Below the pieces are notes generated by a model, which saw only the letters and a list, made by a program, of their open reading frames with translations, searched no databases and was not told the DNA's origin. Source: Sipunculus nudus (lineage: Eukaryota; Annelida; Sipuncula; Golfingiida; Sipunculidae). Taken from it: a stretch of 64,000 bases of DNA. Below are positions 1-24,500 of this stretch, piece after piece (position 1 is the stretch's first letter; each line of letters opens with the position of its first letter). A program made the position numbers and the translations under genes. The stretch is from NCBI GenBank assembly GCA_026874595.1, contig CM049306.1, positions 42,534,019 to 42,598,018 of the forward strand, given 5' to 3'.

Positions 1-12
1 TATATCACATGA

Positions 13-11887
<11,875 letters not shown>

Positions 11888-12690
11888 AAATCTACAGAAC
11901 TGAATATTGTAATTTATCAGTGGCTAGTAAAGCAAATAATTGTGGTATAAAACTGTCTAACATCAGAGAAAATACCAGGTCCTCCATGTGCAGGGAAACA
12001 GTCTAATTAGGGAATACCAAGACTAACATGTGCAGGGAGCAAGTCTAATATGAGAGGAAATACCAGGTCCTCCATATGCAGGGAAACAGTCTAATTAGGG
12101 AATGCCAAGACTAGCATGTGCAGGGAACAAGTCTAATATCAGAGGAAATACCACACCTTCCACATGATATGGAGCCCCATTGCTGTCGGTTAAAAAGGGA
12201 TAATCAATATGTCATAGGTCAGATTGTATCGTGTTGTACCATGAGTGTCCAGTGCTGGAAAACATGCATCAACATCTTCAGTGTATGCTTAAACTGTAAT
12301 ATACATAGACTGCCATTCAGTTCAGCAAGACTAGGGAGGCAGAAGTGATATTAATATAAGTACTAGTGCAGAGCAAGAGACTCTGGGTGATTTTCTTCTC
12401 TGATTGTTGTCCAGTTTACTGTTGTCACCATCAGACCTTTGGTAAATTTTCTAGTGCAGATCCTCAATATCAGACTCAAAATGGTGTTGATCATAATGAC
12501 AAAAAGTGGTGACCATGGAGAGTGGAGCAGATTGGTTCTGATATTTAGACAATGTTGAAATACAATCCTCAAGACTTTCCTAAATGTGCTTCATATTTCC
12601 TGTGTTTACCCTGGTATTATATTGACTTGAACTCCATATGCTTTGTTGTAAGTATTGTATATACAATAAAATATTTTGTGTAACAAATTG
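11888..12690 (+). other. POLR2B: RPB2 3' untranslated region with AATAAA poly(A) signal
   Basis: This lies between the RPB2 stop and the first GT-rich stretch after an AATAAA hexamer at 12665-12670. Cleavage is probable near 12690, just before the TG-rich run TGACTGTGAGGTTGTC. No other AATAAA of this quality is seen closer to the stop. The UTR contains an 88-bp tandem duplication. Its exact end is inferred. Confidence 0.6.
11973..12155 (+). repeat. 88-bp direct tandem duplication in the RPB2 3' UTR
   Basis: TACCAGGTCCTCCATGTG at 11973 recurs as TACCAGGTCCTCCATATG at 12061, and a third, diverging start (TACCACACCTTCCA) is at 12149. The spacing is 88 bp each time. Each unit holds the phrases CAGGGAAACAGTCTAATTAG and CATGTGCAGGGA, and the copies differ at only a few positions. 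Confidence 0.85.
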
Positions 12691-12839
12691 ACTGTGAGGT
12701 TGTCTATAATTAGTCAACAGGGTGTTTCTTGAATGAATCAGAATGAATCAACTGAATTTGCATGTGTTGTGCTTGCCTGTGCATTTATGATACTTATAAG
12801 CTGGTATTTTCAGAACATTTTAATGCATTTCTGTTTGAC

Positions 12840-15800
12840 TTAAGTACTGGGCGGATGGGGTATGCCATATGCAAGCTGGTACCCAATACTTGGATGTCCA
12901 TATGATACATGCGTAATCGACACCTGGGGTGAAATGATATACCAGTACCTCACACCGGGTGTGCATGATACACTTGTAGTTGACAGTGGGTGTGCAAATG
13001 ACAAGCTGGAACTTGACATTGAGCATGGATGTGAGTATGACACACGGGTATCTGACATTGAGTGTGGGTGTGCATATGACACACGGGTACCTGACACTTG
13101 AGTGTGGGTGTGCATATGATGCACTGGTACCTGACACTGAGTGTGCATATGACACACAGGTACCTGACATTGAGTGTGGAATATGCATATGACACACAAG
13201 TACCTGACATCGAGTGTGGGTGTGCATATGGCACGGGTATCTGACATTGAGTGTGGGTGTGCATATGACACACAGGTATCTGACATTGAGTGTTGGTGTG
13301 CATATGGCACACTGGTACCAGACATTGAGTGTGGGTGTGCATATGACATACTGGTACCTGACATTGAGTGTTGGTGTGCATATGACATACTGGTACCTGA
13401 CCTTGAGTGTGGGTGTGCATATGACATACTGGTACCTGAAATTGAGTGTTGGTGTGCATATGACATACTGGTACCTGACATTGAGTGTGGGTGTGCATAT
13501 GACACACAGGTACCTGACATTGAGTGTGGGTGTGCATATGACATAGGTATCTGACACTGAGTGTGGATGTGCATATGACAGACAGGTATCTGACATTGAG
13601 TGTTGGTGTGCATATGACACACTGGTACCTGACACTGAGTGTGGGTGCGCATATGACACGATATCTGATACTGAGTGCAGGTGTTTATATGACACACTTG
13701 TACCTGACACTGAAAGTGGATGTGCATATGACATACTGGTACCTGACATTGAGTGTGGGTGTGCATATGACATACTGGTACCTGACATTACATTGAGTAT
13801 TGGTGTGCATATGATATACTGGTACCTGACATTGAGTGTGGGTGTGCAAATGACATACTCTTACCTGACATTGAGTTTTGGTGCACATATGACATACTGG
13901 TACCTGACATTGAGTGTTTGTGCACATATGACATACTGCTACCTGACATTGAGTGTGGGTGTGCATATGACACCCTGGTACCTGACACTGAGTGTGGGTG
14001 TGCATATGATGGGCTGGTACCTGACACTGAGTGTGCATATGACACACAGGTACCTGTCATTGTGTGTGGAATGTGCATATGACACACTGGTACCTGACAT
14101 TGAGTGTGGGTGTGCATATGACACACTGGTACCTGACATTGAGTGTGGGTATGCATATGACACCCTTGTACCTGACACTGAGTGTGGGTGTGCATATGAG
14201 ATACTGGTACCTGAAATTTAGTGTGGGTCAGCATATGACATACTGGTACCTGACATTGAGTGTGGGTGTGCATATGACACACTGGTACCTGACATTGAGT
14301 GTGGGTGTGCATATGACACACTGGTACCTGACATTGAGTGTGGGTGTCCATATGACACACTGGTACCTGACACTGAGTGTGGGTGTGCATATGACACCCT
14401 GGTACCTGACACTGAGTGTGCATATGACACACAGGTACCTGACATTGAGTGTGGAATATGCATATGACACACAAGTACCTGACATCGAGTGTGGGTGTGC
14501 ATATGACACACTGGTACCTGACATTGAGCATGGATGTGAGTATGACACACGGGTATCTGACATTGAGTGTGGGTGTGCATATGACACACGGGTACCTGAC
14601 ACTTGAGTGTGGGTGTGCATATGATGCGCTGGTACCTGACACTGAGTGTGCATATGACACACAGGTACCTGACATTGAGTGTGGAATATGCATATGACAC
14701 ACAAGTACCTGACATTGAGTGTGGGTGTGCATATGACACAGGTATCTGACATTGAGTGTTGGTGTGCATATGGCACACTGGTACCAGACATTGAGTGTGG
14801 GTGTGCATATGACATACTGGTACCTGACATTGAGTGTGGGTGTGCATATGACATACTGGTACCTGACACTGAGTGTTGGTGTGCATATGACATACTTGTA
14901 CCTGACATTGAGTGTTGGTGTGCATATGACATATTGGTACCTGACATTGAGTGTGGGTGTGCATATGACACACAGGTACCTGACATTGAGTGTGGGTGTG
15001 CATATGACATAGGTATCTGACACTGAGTGTGGGTGTGCATATGACAGACAGGTATCTGACATTGAGTGTTGGTGTGCATATGACACACTGGTACCTGACA
15101 CTGAGTGTGGGTGTGCATATGATGCACTGGTACCTGACTTTGAGTGTGGGTGCGCATATGACACGATATCTGATACTGAGTGCAGGTGTTTAAATGACAC
15201 ACTTGTACCTGACACTGAAAGTGGATGTGCATATGACATACTGTTACCTGACATTGAGTGTGGGTGTGCATATGACATACTGGTACCTGACATTACATTG
15301 AGTATTGGTGTGCATATGATATACTGGTACCTGACATTGAGTGTGGGTGTGCAAATGACATACTGTTACCTGACATTGAGTTTTGGTGCACATATGACAT
15401 ACTGGTGCCTGACATTGAGTGTTGGTGCACATATGACATACTGGTACCTGACATTGAGTGTGGGTGTGCATATGACACCCTGGTACCTGACACTGAGTGT
15501 GGGTGTGCATATGATGGGCTGGTACCTTACACTGAGTGTGCATATGACACACAGGTACCTGTCATTGAGTGTGGAATGTGCATATGACACACTGGTACCT
15601 GACATTGAGTGTGGGTGTGCATATGACACACTGGTACCTGACATTGAGTGTGGGTGTGCATATGACACCCTTGTACCTGACACTGAGTGTGGGTGTGCAT
15701 ATGACATACTGGAACCTGACATTGAGTTTGGGTCAGCATATGACATACTGGTACCTGACATTGAGTGTGGGTGTGCATATGACACACTGGTACCTGACAT

Positions 15801-16460
15801 TGAGTGTGGGTGTGCATATGACACACTGGTACCTGACATTGTGTGTGGGTGTGCATATGACACACTGGTACCTGACACTGAGTGTGGGTGTGCATATATG
15901 ACACCCTGGTACCTGACACTGAGTGTGTGTGTGTGCATATGACATACTGGTACCTGACATTGAGTGTGGGTGTGCATATGACATACTGGTACCTGACATT
16001 GAGTGTGGGTGCACATATGACATACTGGTACCTGACATTGAGTGTTGGTGTGCATATGACATACTGGTACCTGACACTGAGTGTGGGTGTGCATATGACA
16101 CACTGGTACCTGACATTGAGTGTGGGTGCGCATATGACATACTGGTACCTGACATTGAGTGTTGGTGTGCATATGACATACTGGTACCTGACATTGAGTG
16201 TGGGTGTGCATATGACACACTGGTACCTGACACTGAGTGTGGGTGTGCATATGACACCCTGGTACCTGACACTGAGTGTGTGTGTGTGTGTGCATATGAC
16301 ACACTGGTACCTGACACTGAGTGTGGGTGTGCAATGACATACTAGTACCTGAAAGGAGTGTGGATGTACATATGACATACTAGTTTCTTACTTTGAGTGT
16401 GGGTGTGCTTGTGACATTTGATGCGCATAAGATACACTGGTAACTGACACCAAGCTGTGC
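12840..16460. repeat. Satellite array of about 39-bp monomers
   Basis: Roughly 85 to 90 tandem copies of a 39-bp unit containing GGTACCTGACATTGAGTG and GGGTGTGCATATGACA. Almost every unit has KpnI- and NdeI-type hexamers GGTACC and CATATG. Monomer subtypes differ mainly at the last bases (CACACTGG, CATACTGG, CACCCTGG, CACACAGG). The flanks (12840-12980 and 16340-16460) hold decayed monomers and the centre is nearly homogeneous, as expected from unequal exchange. Because 39 is a multiple of 3 and the monomer lacks stops, long open frames appear on both strands; they are not evidence of coding. The array starts about 150 bp past the inferred RPB2 poly(A) site. Confidence 0.95.
12976..15985. repeat. 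1505-bp higher-order repeat within the 39-bp satellite, about two copies
   Basis: Rare monomer variants recur at exactly 1505 bp: GAGCATGGATGTGAG at 13021 and 14526; ATATCTGATACTGAGTGCAG at 13661 and 15166; CCTGACATTACATTGAGTA at 13781 and 15286; GATGGGCTGGTACC at 14008 and 15513; GGGTCAGCATATG at 14225 and 15730. This shows a block duplication of about 38.6 monomers. 1505 is not a multiple of 39, reflecting shortened monomers inside the block. The outer limits are approximate. Confidence 0.85.
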
Positions 16461-16721
16461 ATATGTATTTAGTAAGAGAAGTTATGCTTATTGGACCAAA
16501 TGATGTATCAGATTAAGTTGGTTCAACCAAGTTAAAAACAAGTGACCCATGGGTCAAGACGCTCAGCTGACTGGGAAGAGATTCGCAAAAGGAAATTTTA
16601 GCATCAGAATGGTAGTATATACTCATTCAACTGAAGCATCAAACAGATTAACCAACAGGCCAAGCTTAAGTCTGTATTTATATATCTCAAAAATAGAGGA
16701 AAAATGTGTAAACTTTAAAAA

Positions 16722-18150
16722 CTAGAATACGGGTAGCCAACAAGTGACTACATGTATCAGCCAAAATCAGAGTGGAACGGATGAAGTGAGGCATGGATTG
16801 AGTGGCAAGGGGAAATAGAGTGAGGTATGTTGCATATTAGCATGGATGTCTGCAGCCTAAATGTGTATGTAGGTTGTGCCACCTACCACAAATCCAGAAA
16901 GCTGTCCAAGTTGTATACATATGCGAAATTTTAGGCAGAAAAGTCAAACCACTACATGTATATGAGTGAGTTTAGCCCATGGCAGACAAACAGACAGACG
17001 CTGTGCAAAAATGGTTGTAGGTGGCCCCTCCAGTTTTGTGTATGATAAAGACCTATGTGAGATCTAAACACATGCACAATTTTGGCCCAATCAGTCAAAT
17101 GATTCCTGAGATATGAGCTTGGATGTGTGCAGCGTTAACTAGAATTTAGGTGGCGCCACCTGTCATAAAATCAAGAAAGCTGTCCAGGATGTATGAACCT
17201 GCAAAATTTTAGGCAGTTATGTCAAACCACTACAAAGAAATGAGTGATTTTAGGCCTCAGCAGACAAACAGACAGACGCTGTGCAAAAATTGTTGCAGGT
17301 GGCCCCTCCAGTTTTGTGTATGATAAAGACCTTTGTGAGATCTATACACATGCACAATTTTGGCCCAATCGTTCAAACCGTTCCCGAGATATGAGCTTGG
17401 ATGTCTGTAGCGTAAACTATAATGTAGGTGATGCCACATGTCATAAAATCAAGAAAGCTATCCAGGATGTATAAAACTGCAAAATGTTAGGCAGATATGT
17501 CAAACCACTGCCGAGAAATGAGTGACATTATCCAAAGGCAGACAAACAGACTGACGCTGTGCAAAAATTGTTGCAGGTGGTGCCACAAGTTTTGCGTATG
17601 ATAAAGAGCTTCGTGAGATCTATACACATGCACAATTTTGGCCCAATCGGTCAAAAGGTTCCTGAGATATGAGCTTGGATGTCTGCAGCGTAAACTATAA
17701 TGTAGGTGGCGCCACCTGTCATAAAATCAAGAAAGCTATCCAGGATGTATAAAACTGCAAAATTTTAGGCAGATATGTCAAACCACTGCCGAGATATGAG
17801 TGACATTATTCCACGGCAGACAAACAGACGGACGCTGTGCAAAAATGGTTGCAGGTGGCGCCACAAGTTTTGCGTATGATAAAGAGCTACGTGAGATCTA
17901 TACACATGCACAATTTTGGCCCAATCGGTCAAAAGGTTCCCGAGATATGAGCTTGGATGTGATCAGCGTGAATGTGAATGTAGGTGGCGCCACCTGTCAT
18001 AAAATCAAGAAAGCTATCCAGGATGTATACGCATGCCGAATTTCAGGTGAATTAGTCAATTCACTGGAGCGATAGGAGTGATTTTAACAGGCAGATGAAC
18101 AGATGGACACTATGCAAACATGGTTACAGGTGACAACTTCTTTTGGCGGA
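16722..18150 (-). mobile_element. Helitron-like non-autonomous element, copy 2 (intergenic, expanded core)
   Basis: Read on the minus strand, the 5' end is A|TCCGCCAAAAG at 18150. The 3' end is a decayed hairpin followed by CCGTATTCTAG|T at 16722. The core has more tandem units than copy 1. Perfect GGTGGCGCCACC occurs at 17149, 17705 and 17983 with variants between, and phrases such as CATGCACAATTTTGGCCCAA and AAATCAAGAAAGCTATCCAG recur about every 275 bp (two about 137-bp half-units). Confidence 0.72.
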
Positions 18151-18159
18151 TACAAAAAT

Positions 18160-19560
18160 ACAGGTGGCTCCACCAGTTTGCAGAAACTAATAAAAACACT
18201 GAATGGTCAATATCCATGCACAGAATCATGGTTATCTCCGCATGAGGTGTTCAGATACTTCAGCTTTTGTATCAAATTGTCCATTATTCTGAGGGATACT
18301 TCGGAGGCCTATAGCTTGAAGGATATGGGTAACAGAGACCTAATTTCAAGTTTCCACAGGCACTTTTCATGGGCCTCCGTGCATGACAAGAATGAAGATT
18401 CTAGGTCCAGTTGTTGCCATTTGTTCCCTGTTGACAGATAACCACATCTTTAAAGGGCTCAAAAAAAAGAGAAAAAAATTTGTAAAAATTTGAAAAAAAT
18501 AGAGGTGATGCACCCAGTCTGCAGAAACTGATGGAACAGCTCATGATCAATATGTATGCCGAAAATCATGACCATCAGTGTTGTAGTTATTGAGAAACAC
18601 TCCATGATCAATATCCATGCAAACAATTATGGTGATCTCTGCATTAGTTGTTCAGATACTTCAGCTTTTGTATTAAATTTTCCATTATTCTGGGGGGAAA
18701 TTGGGAGCCCCCCACAGCTCAAAGGATATGGGTAACAGAGACCTTATTTCAGGTTTCCATTGAGGATCCTCTCAGTGTGTCAAGAATGAAGATTCTATGT
18801 CCAGTATTTATGATTTGTGCCCTGTTAACAGCTGTTCACATTTTTAAAGGTCTCAAAATAGAAAAAAAAATTTGTTAAAAAAACCCGAACAAATACAGGG
18901 GCGCCACCAGTCTGCGGAAACTGATGAAACATCTCATGATCAATATGTATGCCAAAAATCATGACCATCAGTGATGTAGTTAATGAGATATTGAAGTTTT
19001 TGTATGAAATTTTTTACTATTCTGGGGGGTACTTTGGGGCCCCATAGCTCAAAGGATATGGGTAACAGAGACCTAATTTCTGGTTTCCATGGAGACTTTT
19101 CATAGGTCTCTCAGTGTATCGAGAATGAAGATTCTAGGTCCAGTCTTTATGATTTGTGCCACGTTAACAGATGACAGCATCCTTAAAGGTCTCAAAAATA
19201 AGAGGAAAAAATCGTAAAAAATCTAACAATACAGGTGGATCCACCAGTCTGCAGGAACTGATGGAACATCTCATGATCAATATGTATGCCAAAAATTATG
19301 ACCATCAGTCAAGTAGTTAATGAGATATTGAAGCTTTTGTATGAAATTTTTTACTTTTCTGGGGGGTACTTTGGGGCCCCATAGCTCAAAGGATATTGGT
19401 AACAGAGACCTAATTTCTAGTTTCCAAGGAGATTTTTCATGGACCTCTCAGAATCCTAAGTTACAAGGTTCTAGGTCCAGCGGTTACGATTTGTGCCTGG
19501 TTAACGGACGGATAGACGGAAAGATGGACAGACGGACAGACAGATGGACAATGGACAAAG
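18160..19560. repeat. Tandem array of about 340-bp units
   Basis: Four units. Each contains a GGTGG-CCACC-like segment, CAGTCTGC(A/G)G(A/G)AACTGATG, CATGATCAATATGTATGCC, a run of Gs after TACT(A/T)TTCTGG, CTCAAAGGATATGGGTAACA and GATTCTAGGTCCAG. The GGAAC(A)-type landmark falls at 18531, 18923 and 19261. The 392-bp spacing of one unit reflects an extra segment of about 50 bp. It resembles the Helitron core in style and may be a relative of it. Confidence 0.7.
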
Positions 19561-19600
19561 AGCGATCGCTATAGCTCAGATGACTTTCAGTCAGCTGAGC

Positions 19601-21148
19601 TAAAAAACAAATGGCTCCAAATTTATGATCAACATTGTTTTATTAAAAACCAACATGGATAAACAATTGTATATTCCAACAAATCATATAAGATGTTACC
19701 TAAAAAAAGTATCACATTCAAATTCACAGCACCAATAAAATAATTTGTTTTCTGGTAGGAGATATCCTCACATATATATGTGCTACAGCCAGACAGTGCT
19801 GAAGGAAATGCACTATATATGTGAAAATGTATATATTTTTAGGTGTAGTTTTTGGTTATTTATCACAAACACAAAAATAATATTTCTAAAGACTTCAGAA
19901 GCAACTGGATGGAATGTTTAAAGTGTAGTGAAATGATTATCACATAATACTGTATTTCAAATTAAAAAAATAATATAAAAAAGTGCATGGACACATTTTA
20001 CAAGACATTTAAACCAAAAATTATTTCAAGTTAGAAATTTCACTTTACCCTTTTTGTTATACATATATTTATGGCACAAGCTCTTAATACTGAAAATTTA
20101 TGTAAAGTTATATACACAGATATAACAAATTTGTCTGAATATAAAAAATAAACTGCACATATACTATGATTATAATCATATATAAATCACATTGTGTCAA
20201 AATATTTACACACATGAAAGCTTGCATATTAGTTTAGTAATCCTTGCATATGTTTGATAATACAAAATGCATCCCAATATTTAGAATTACTGTGCTATGC
20301 CTATTTAGTAAGCTTGTTACAAGTAGCAATGTGATATTCCGCTTTGTCATTGGAAATATGGCTATTCATGACTCTGTAATCATGATTGAACTTGTTAATA
20401 ATTTGTGCAATCTTGTGCTGGAAAGGGCAACAGAGAGATTATTATGCAGTGATCTATATAAATATGAAGTGAATGATTTATAAGCAATGTTTGAAATAAA
20501 CTGGTGTAAATAGTTTTTTCATTCAAAAGTACAAATGCGTCCGCCAGGAGGGTATGTATTCATCCCCGTTCATGTGTGTGTTCACAATATCACTGATGCA
20601 ATCAGGAACTGAATCCCATGGTATTTTGGGAATGGGCCAAGGAAGAATCAATTAGATTTTTTGTGTGGATCCAATACATGGTCCTTATTCAGGAATGTGA
20701 TTAAGGAAAATTCACAAATGTACAGTCACTTCTGCACAAATGAACCTAGGAATATTGGCTGAATAAGTGAATGCAAAGACACAGTGGAGGCTTGCATGCC
20801 TTAGAATGCAGATTTCTTGTTATATATATAGCATTTCTGCAATCAAATATTTTGTTTTTTGGCATATCCAAGTTTTGGCACTTATCATTATCACACCAGG
20901 TTATTTCTGGGGAAAATTATTTTGGTAAGGTTGGCACATTCCTTGAATCATGGCATTTCATTTGTTAAAAGGCTCTTTGGACAACATTATTTCTTAACCA
21001 ATCAGAAGACACAGCCGATCATTTGTGTGATGGATGTACCTATAAATTGAAAAATCTATAAAAAAATATTCAAAAATTACAATTCAGCACTGTTCCAGCT
21101 GACCCAGCTAAGGTAACTAGCTGCAAAAATGTCATGTCTTGCATAGCT
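19601..21148. other. AT-rich intergenic spacer
   Basis: No exon, RNA gene or clear repeat is seen. It lies between the repeat nest and the 3' end of the TTC41-like gene and may include that gene's distal 3' UTR. Open frames here are short and lack recognisable motifs. Confidence 0.5.
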
Positions 21149-21428
21149 CAGGGCTTGACATTAACTTTTGAAAATACTTGCCACATCAGCTATCTAACAT
21201 CTGGTTCTTACTTGCCCTCCATTAAACTATACTTGCCCAATTATTAAGACCAACTCATTCTGGACAAACACTAAAATTTGATTTTGATTGAAATACGAGG
21301 TAACTGTTAAATTTTAATACATTTGGCCATACTGGCAAGTAGGAGGTTACTTTTGTTTTCCCTGCCAGCATATATCTTATAACTTTGCCAGCCCCAGGCA
21401 AGCAGTTAGCTGTTAATGTGAAGCCCTG
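21149..21428. mobile_element. Short inverted-repeat (hAT-type) element downstream of the TTC41-like gene
   Basis: CAGGGCTTGACATTAAC at the left end is matched by TTAATGTGAAGCCCTG at the right end (about 16 bp, one mismatch). Termini beginning CAGGG are typical of hAT-derived miniature elements. No convincing 8-bp target duplication is seen and no transposase is encoded. Confidence 0.6.
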
Positions 21429-21573
21429 TAACTAATTCATGCTCTGCATGCCAATTTTCATAAGAAAAAGTCTCTTTGGTTGCACACTGAGAATGGAAGA
21501 TGGGTAAACTAATGTTTAATTACTTCAATATTTGTATTATGTAAATGTTGCCTTCAACCAGATATCAGCTAGT

Positions 21574-24500
21574 TTATGTAGATGCCTCAACGGGTGGCCA
21601 TGATTGCACTAATGATAACCCTGAAGGGTGATGAAGATCTTTTCTCCTGCCAGGAAGTCGTTTTTGTGATCTCTTTGGAGGAACCGGTATCTGTACAGTG
21701 GGGTAACGCCCTGGCACATGGTACCAAGCAGATTTATGCAGGAGCTGTTTAGCTAAATTCCTAGGGCACGGTGGCGCCCCCAACAGGGATATAATTGTAC
21801 TATTAGGCCCTTGCATGTTGTAAGCATTGTGCAGGTCTATGCTGTGAGGTCCTGGTGTGTAACAGTTTCTACCATGTACACCATCTCTGGCTGATGATGG
21901 TCTAGGGGTCACCAAACTTCTCCTCAAAACTGAGGCACTACTTGACCGTATCATTCTGGGAGATCTTTTAGGAAACACCAACCCACTGGTTGTATGATCA
22001 GACACCCTCATCACATGATTCAAGTACATCGATTCCGTCTCCTGAGGGGGAGCGCTCTGAGCACGTAACTGCTCCTGGTGAATGCGTTTTTTTCTGTTTT
22101 TCTTCCTCTGCCTCATTTTGATACTGGAATCATCAGCGTTACTAAAAGTGTCGAGATACGATGACACTTGCTTGGATAGAGCTTCCCTGTCATCAGCTGT
22201 AGTGATTTCTGTCCAACTTGGTAAGTCATCAGTAATGTTAATAAAATCCTCCTGAAATGAGGCATCATTTAATGCACCACCTGCAGCCTGAATATGAAGT
22301 TTGTCATCTAAATCTATACCATTTTCGTCATTGCCAACTTTAATGCTTTCTTTCATTCTTGCACCTTCTTGTGTTGCATCCTGTTTCACAGACTGCCCTC
22401 TGGTGGCTAATTTGAGCTTTGCATCATAAATGAGATCTTCATAATCACTGTCCTCGTTGATACCTGCCAGTATGTCCTCGGGGGAGAGGTATCTTTCTGG
22501 GGATGCTTTCACGCTCTCCCTGGTGCTTGGACGGCTCTCGCTTTTCTGCCGTTCCCGTTTCTGCTCAAACTGCATTAGTTCTGTGCTGTGCCAGGAGAGG
22601 GTGCTGCAGGGCATGTCATCTGTGCGGACATCCATTTTGTGACTCTGTTTGTATTTCATACCCGTCTCAAAGTTAATCAGACACTTTCTTACCAACTTGG
22701 TCATCTTGTGATTTGGACCTGAAACACAGAAAAATACTAGAATACAGATAGTTGACAAGTGACTGTGTGTAGGGATCTGTCTTATCACAGAGGCATGGGT
22801 AAAGTAAGGCATGGAATGTTCCTGACAGGACATGACTCAAATTTGTGGCATCAGTGATGCCAATGAAACTCCTCATATATATGCAATTTTTACTAAAAGC
22901 TGATCTACAGATGGATACAACATGCAAGATTTCAAGCCAAAACACCAATCCTCTACTGAGAAAAAGTGCATCAATGTAGTTTATCAAAACAGAGCAGCAG
23001 GTGGCACCACCAGTCTGGTCTATAACAAAGCTAACCAAGATGGACAAACATGCTTAAATTTCAGGCTGATACATACATCCACTCCTCAGATATGAGCGAT
23101 TTTAAACCAAAGCAAACAGATGGATGGACACCATGCAAAAACAATTGCAGATGGACTTGCAAAATTTCAGGCCAATCTAGCAAATCACTCCTGAGAAAAG
23201 GGCATTAATGAATTCTACATAATCTGGAATATAGGTGGTGCCATCTGTCTGGTCTCTAAGAAAACTCTCAAAGATGGATGGACATGCAAAATGTCAGACC
23301 AATATATTGAACCACTCCAGAGATATGAGCAATTTTCACCTAATGCAAACAAATGGATGGAAGCCTTGCAAAAACAATTGCAGATGGCCCCATCAGCATT
23401 GAGTATGAGATGGAGGTATCCAAGATCTAAGGACATCCACAATTTCAGGCCAATACAGCAAATCACTCCTGAGAAAAGGAGGGCATTAATTCTATGAAAA
23501 ATGCAGTGGCACCACCTGTCTGGTCTATGAGAAAACTCTCCAAGATGGATGTTCATGCCAAATTTCAGACCAATGCATTAAACCACTCCTGAGATATGAG
23601 CTTTTTTATCTTAATCAAATGTATGGATAGATGCCAGGAAAAAAAAAACGATTACAGATGGTGGCACTAGTCTTGAATACGATGTGGAGGTATCCAAGAT
23701 CTATGGACATGCACATTTTCAAACCAATACGGCAAATCACTCCTGAGAAAAGGGCATTCATTTATACTATGAAAATGGTAAGGTAGGTTAAAAACTCTCC
23801 AAGATGGATGTACATGCCAAATTTCAGACCAATACATATAACCACCAATACATGAGCAATTAACAAAGAAAACGTACAAATGGTCATCACACAAAACGAA
23901 TGCAGATGGCTATACAAGTCTTGGATATGAGATGGAGTTATCCAAGATCTATGGACATGCACAAATTCAGCCCAAGACATTAATTGACTAACACAGATTT
24001 AAAGCCCTACAGCAATGAATAAATATAGACTGCTTTAAGTTGCAGTAATAAACTCTGAGATTTTAATCATGCATGTACTCACACAGAAGTACTGGATTCC
24101 AAATTTTGATCTTGGTATTTGGCAGTATTACCTAGACTCCTTTTTTCTTTGAAAGTATACCATCATACTATCAGTCTCAAAGGCTGAGAATTTTTGATCA
24201 AAATGAAAAGTGCTCAGTAGAACCTTTCAGGCTACATATATTTAAAAAATGTCAACACATCATAACATTATTATCAATTATTTGAGGAGGTTTTTAAAAT
24301 GGTAAGAAGTTTTGGCACAGTGGTTCCATGTCTAGACAGCATTCATTGACAACATGTTAATATTTTTCATGGATTTTATTGCAAAACCCATGCTAGCCTT
24401 ACCAAGGTGTGTCGTTCTGATATCTAGTGCTCGTCTCAGTAGAACCAATGCCTCAGACTTTACATGCTGTCCTGCTTCTGTCTTCATCAGCCGACCTGCA

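Larger units (their letters stand above)
16561..19600. repeat. Nested repeat block bounded by 13-bp exact inverted repeats
   Basis: GCTCAGCTGACTG at 16561-16573 has its exact reverse complement CAGTCAGCTGAGC at 19588-19600. Between them lie the second Helitron-like copy (16722-18150) and an array of about 340-bp units (18160-19560). The ends may be the termini of one composite element; 13 bp is short, so chance pairing of related repeats is possible. Confidence 0.4.

Noticed and set aside
13788-15293. 501-codon minus-strand open frame of 13-residue repeats (MSGTSVSYAHPHS type), and similar frames on both strands across 12.8-16.4 kb
   Set aside because: The monomer is 39 bp without stops, so several frames are open by construction. 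Within one open frame the peptide register switches among three readings, showing non-triplet indels and no selection on a frame.
12840-16460. CRISPR-like array
   Set aside because: Repeats are contiguous with no unique spacers, and the genome is eukaryotic.
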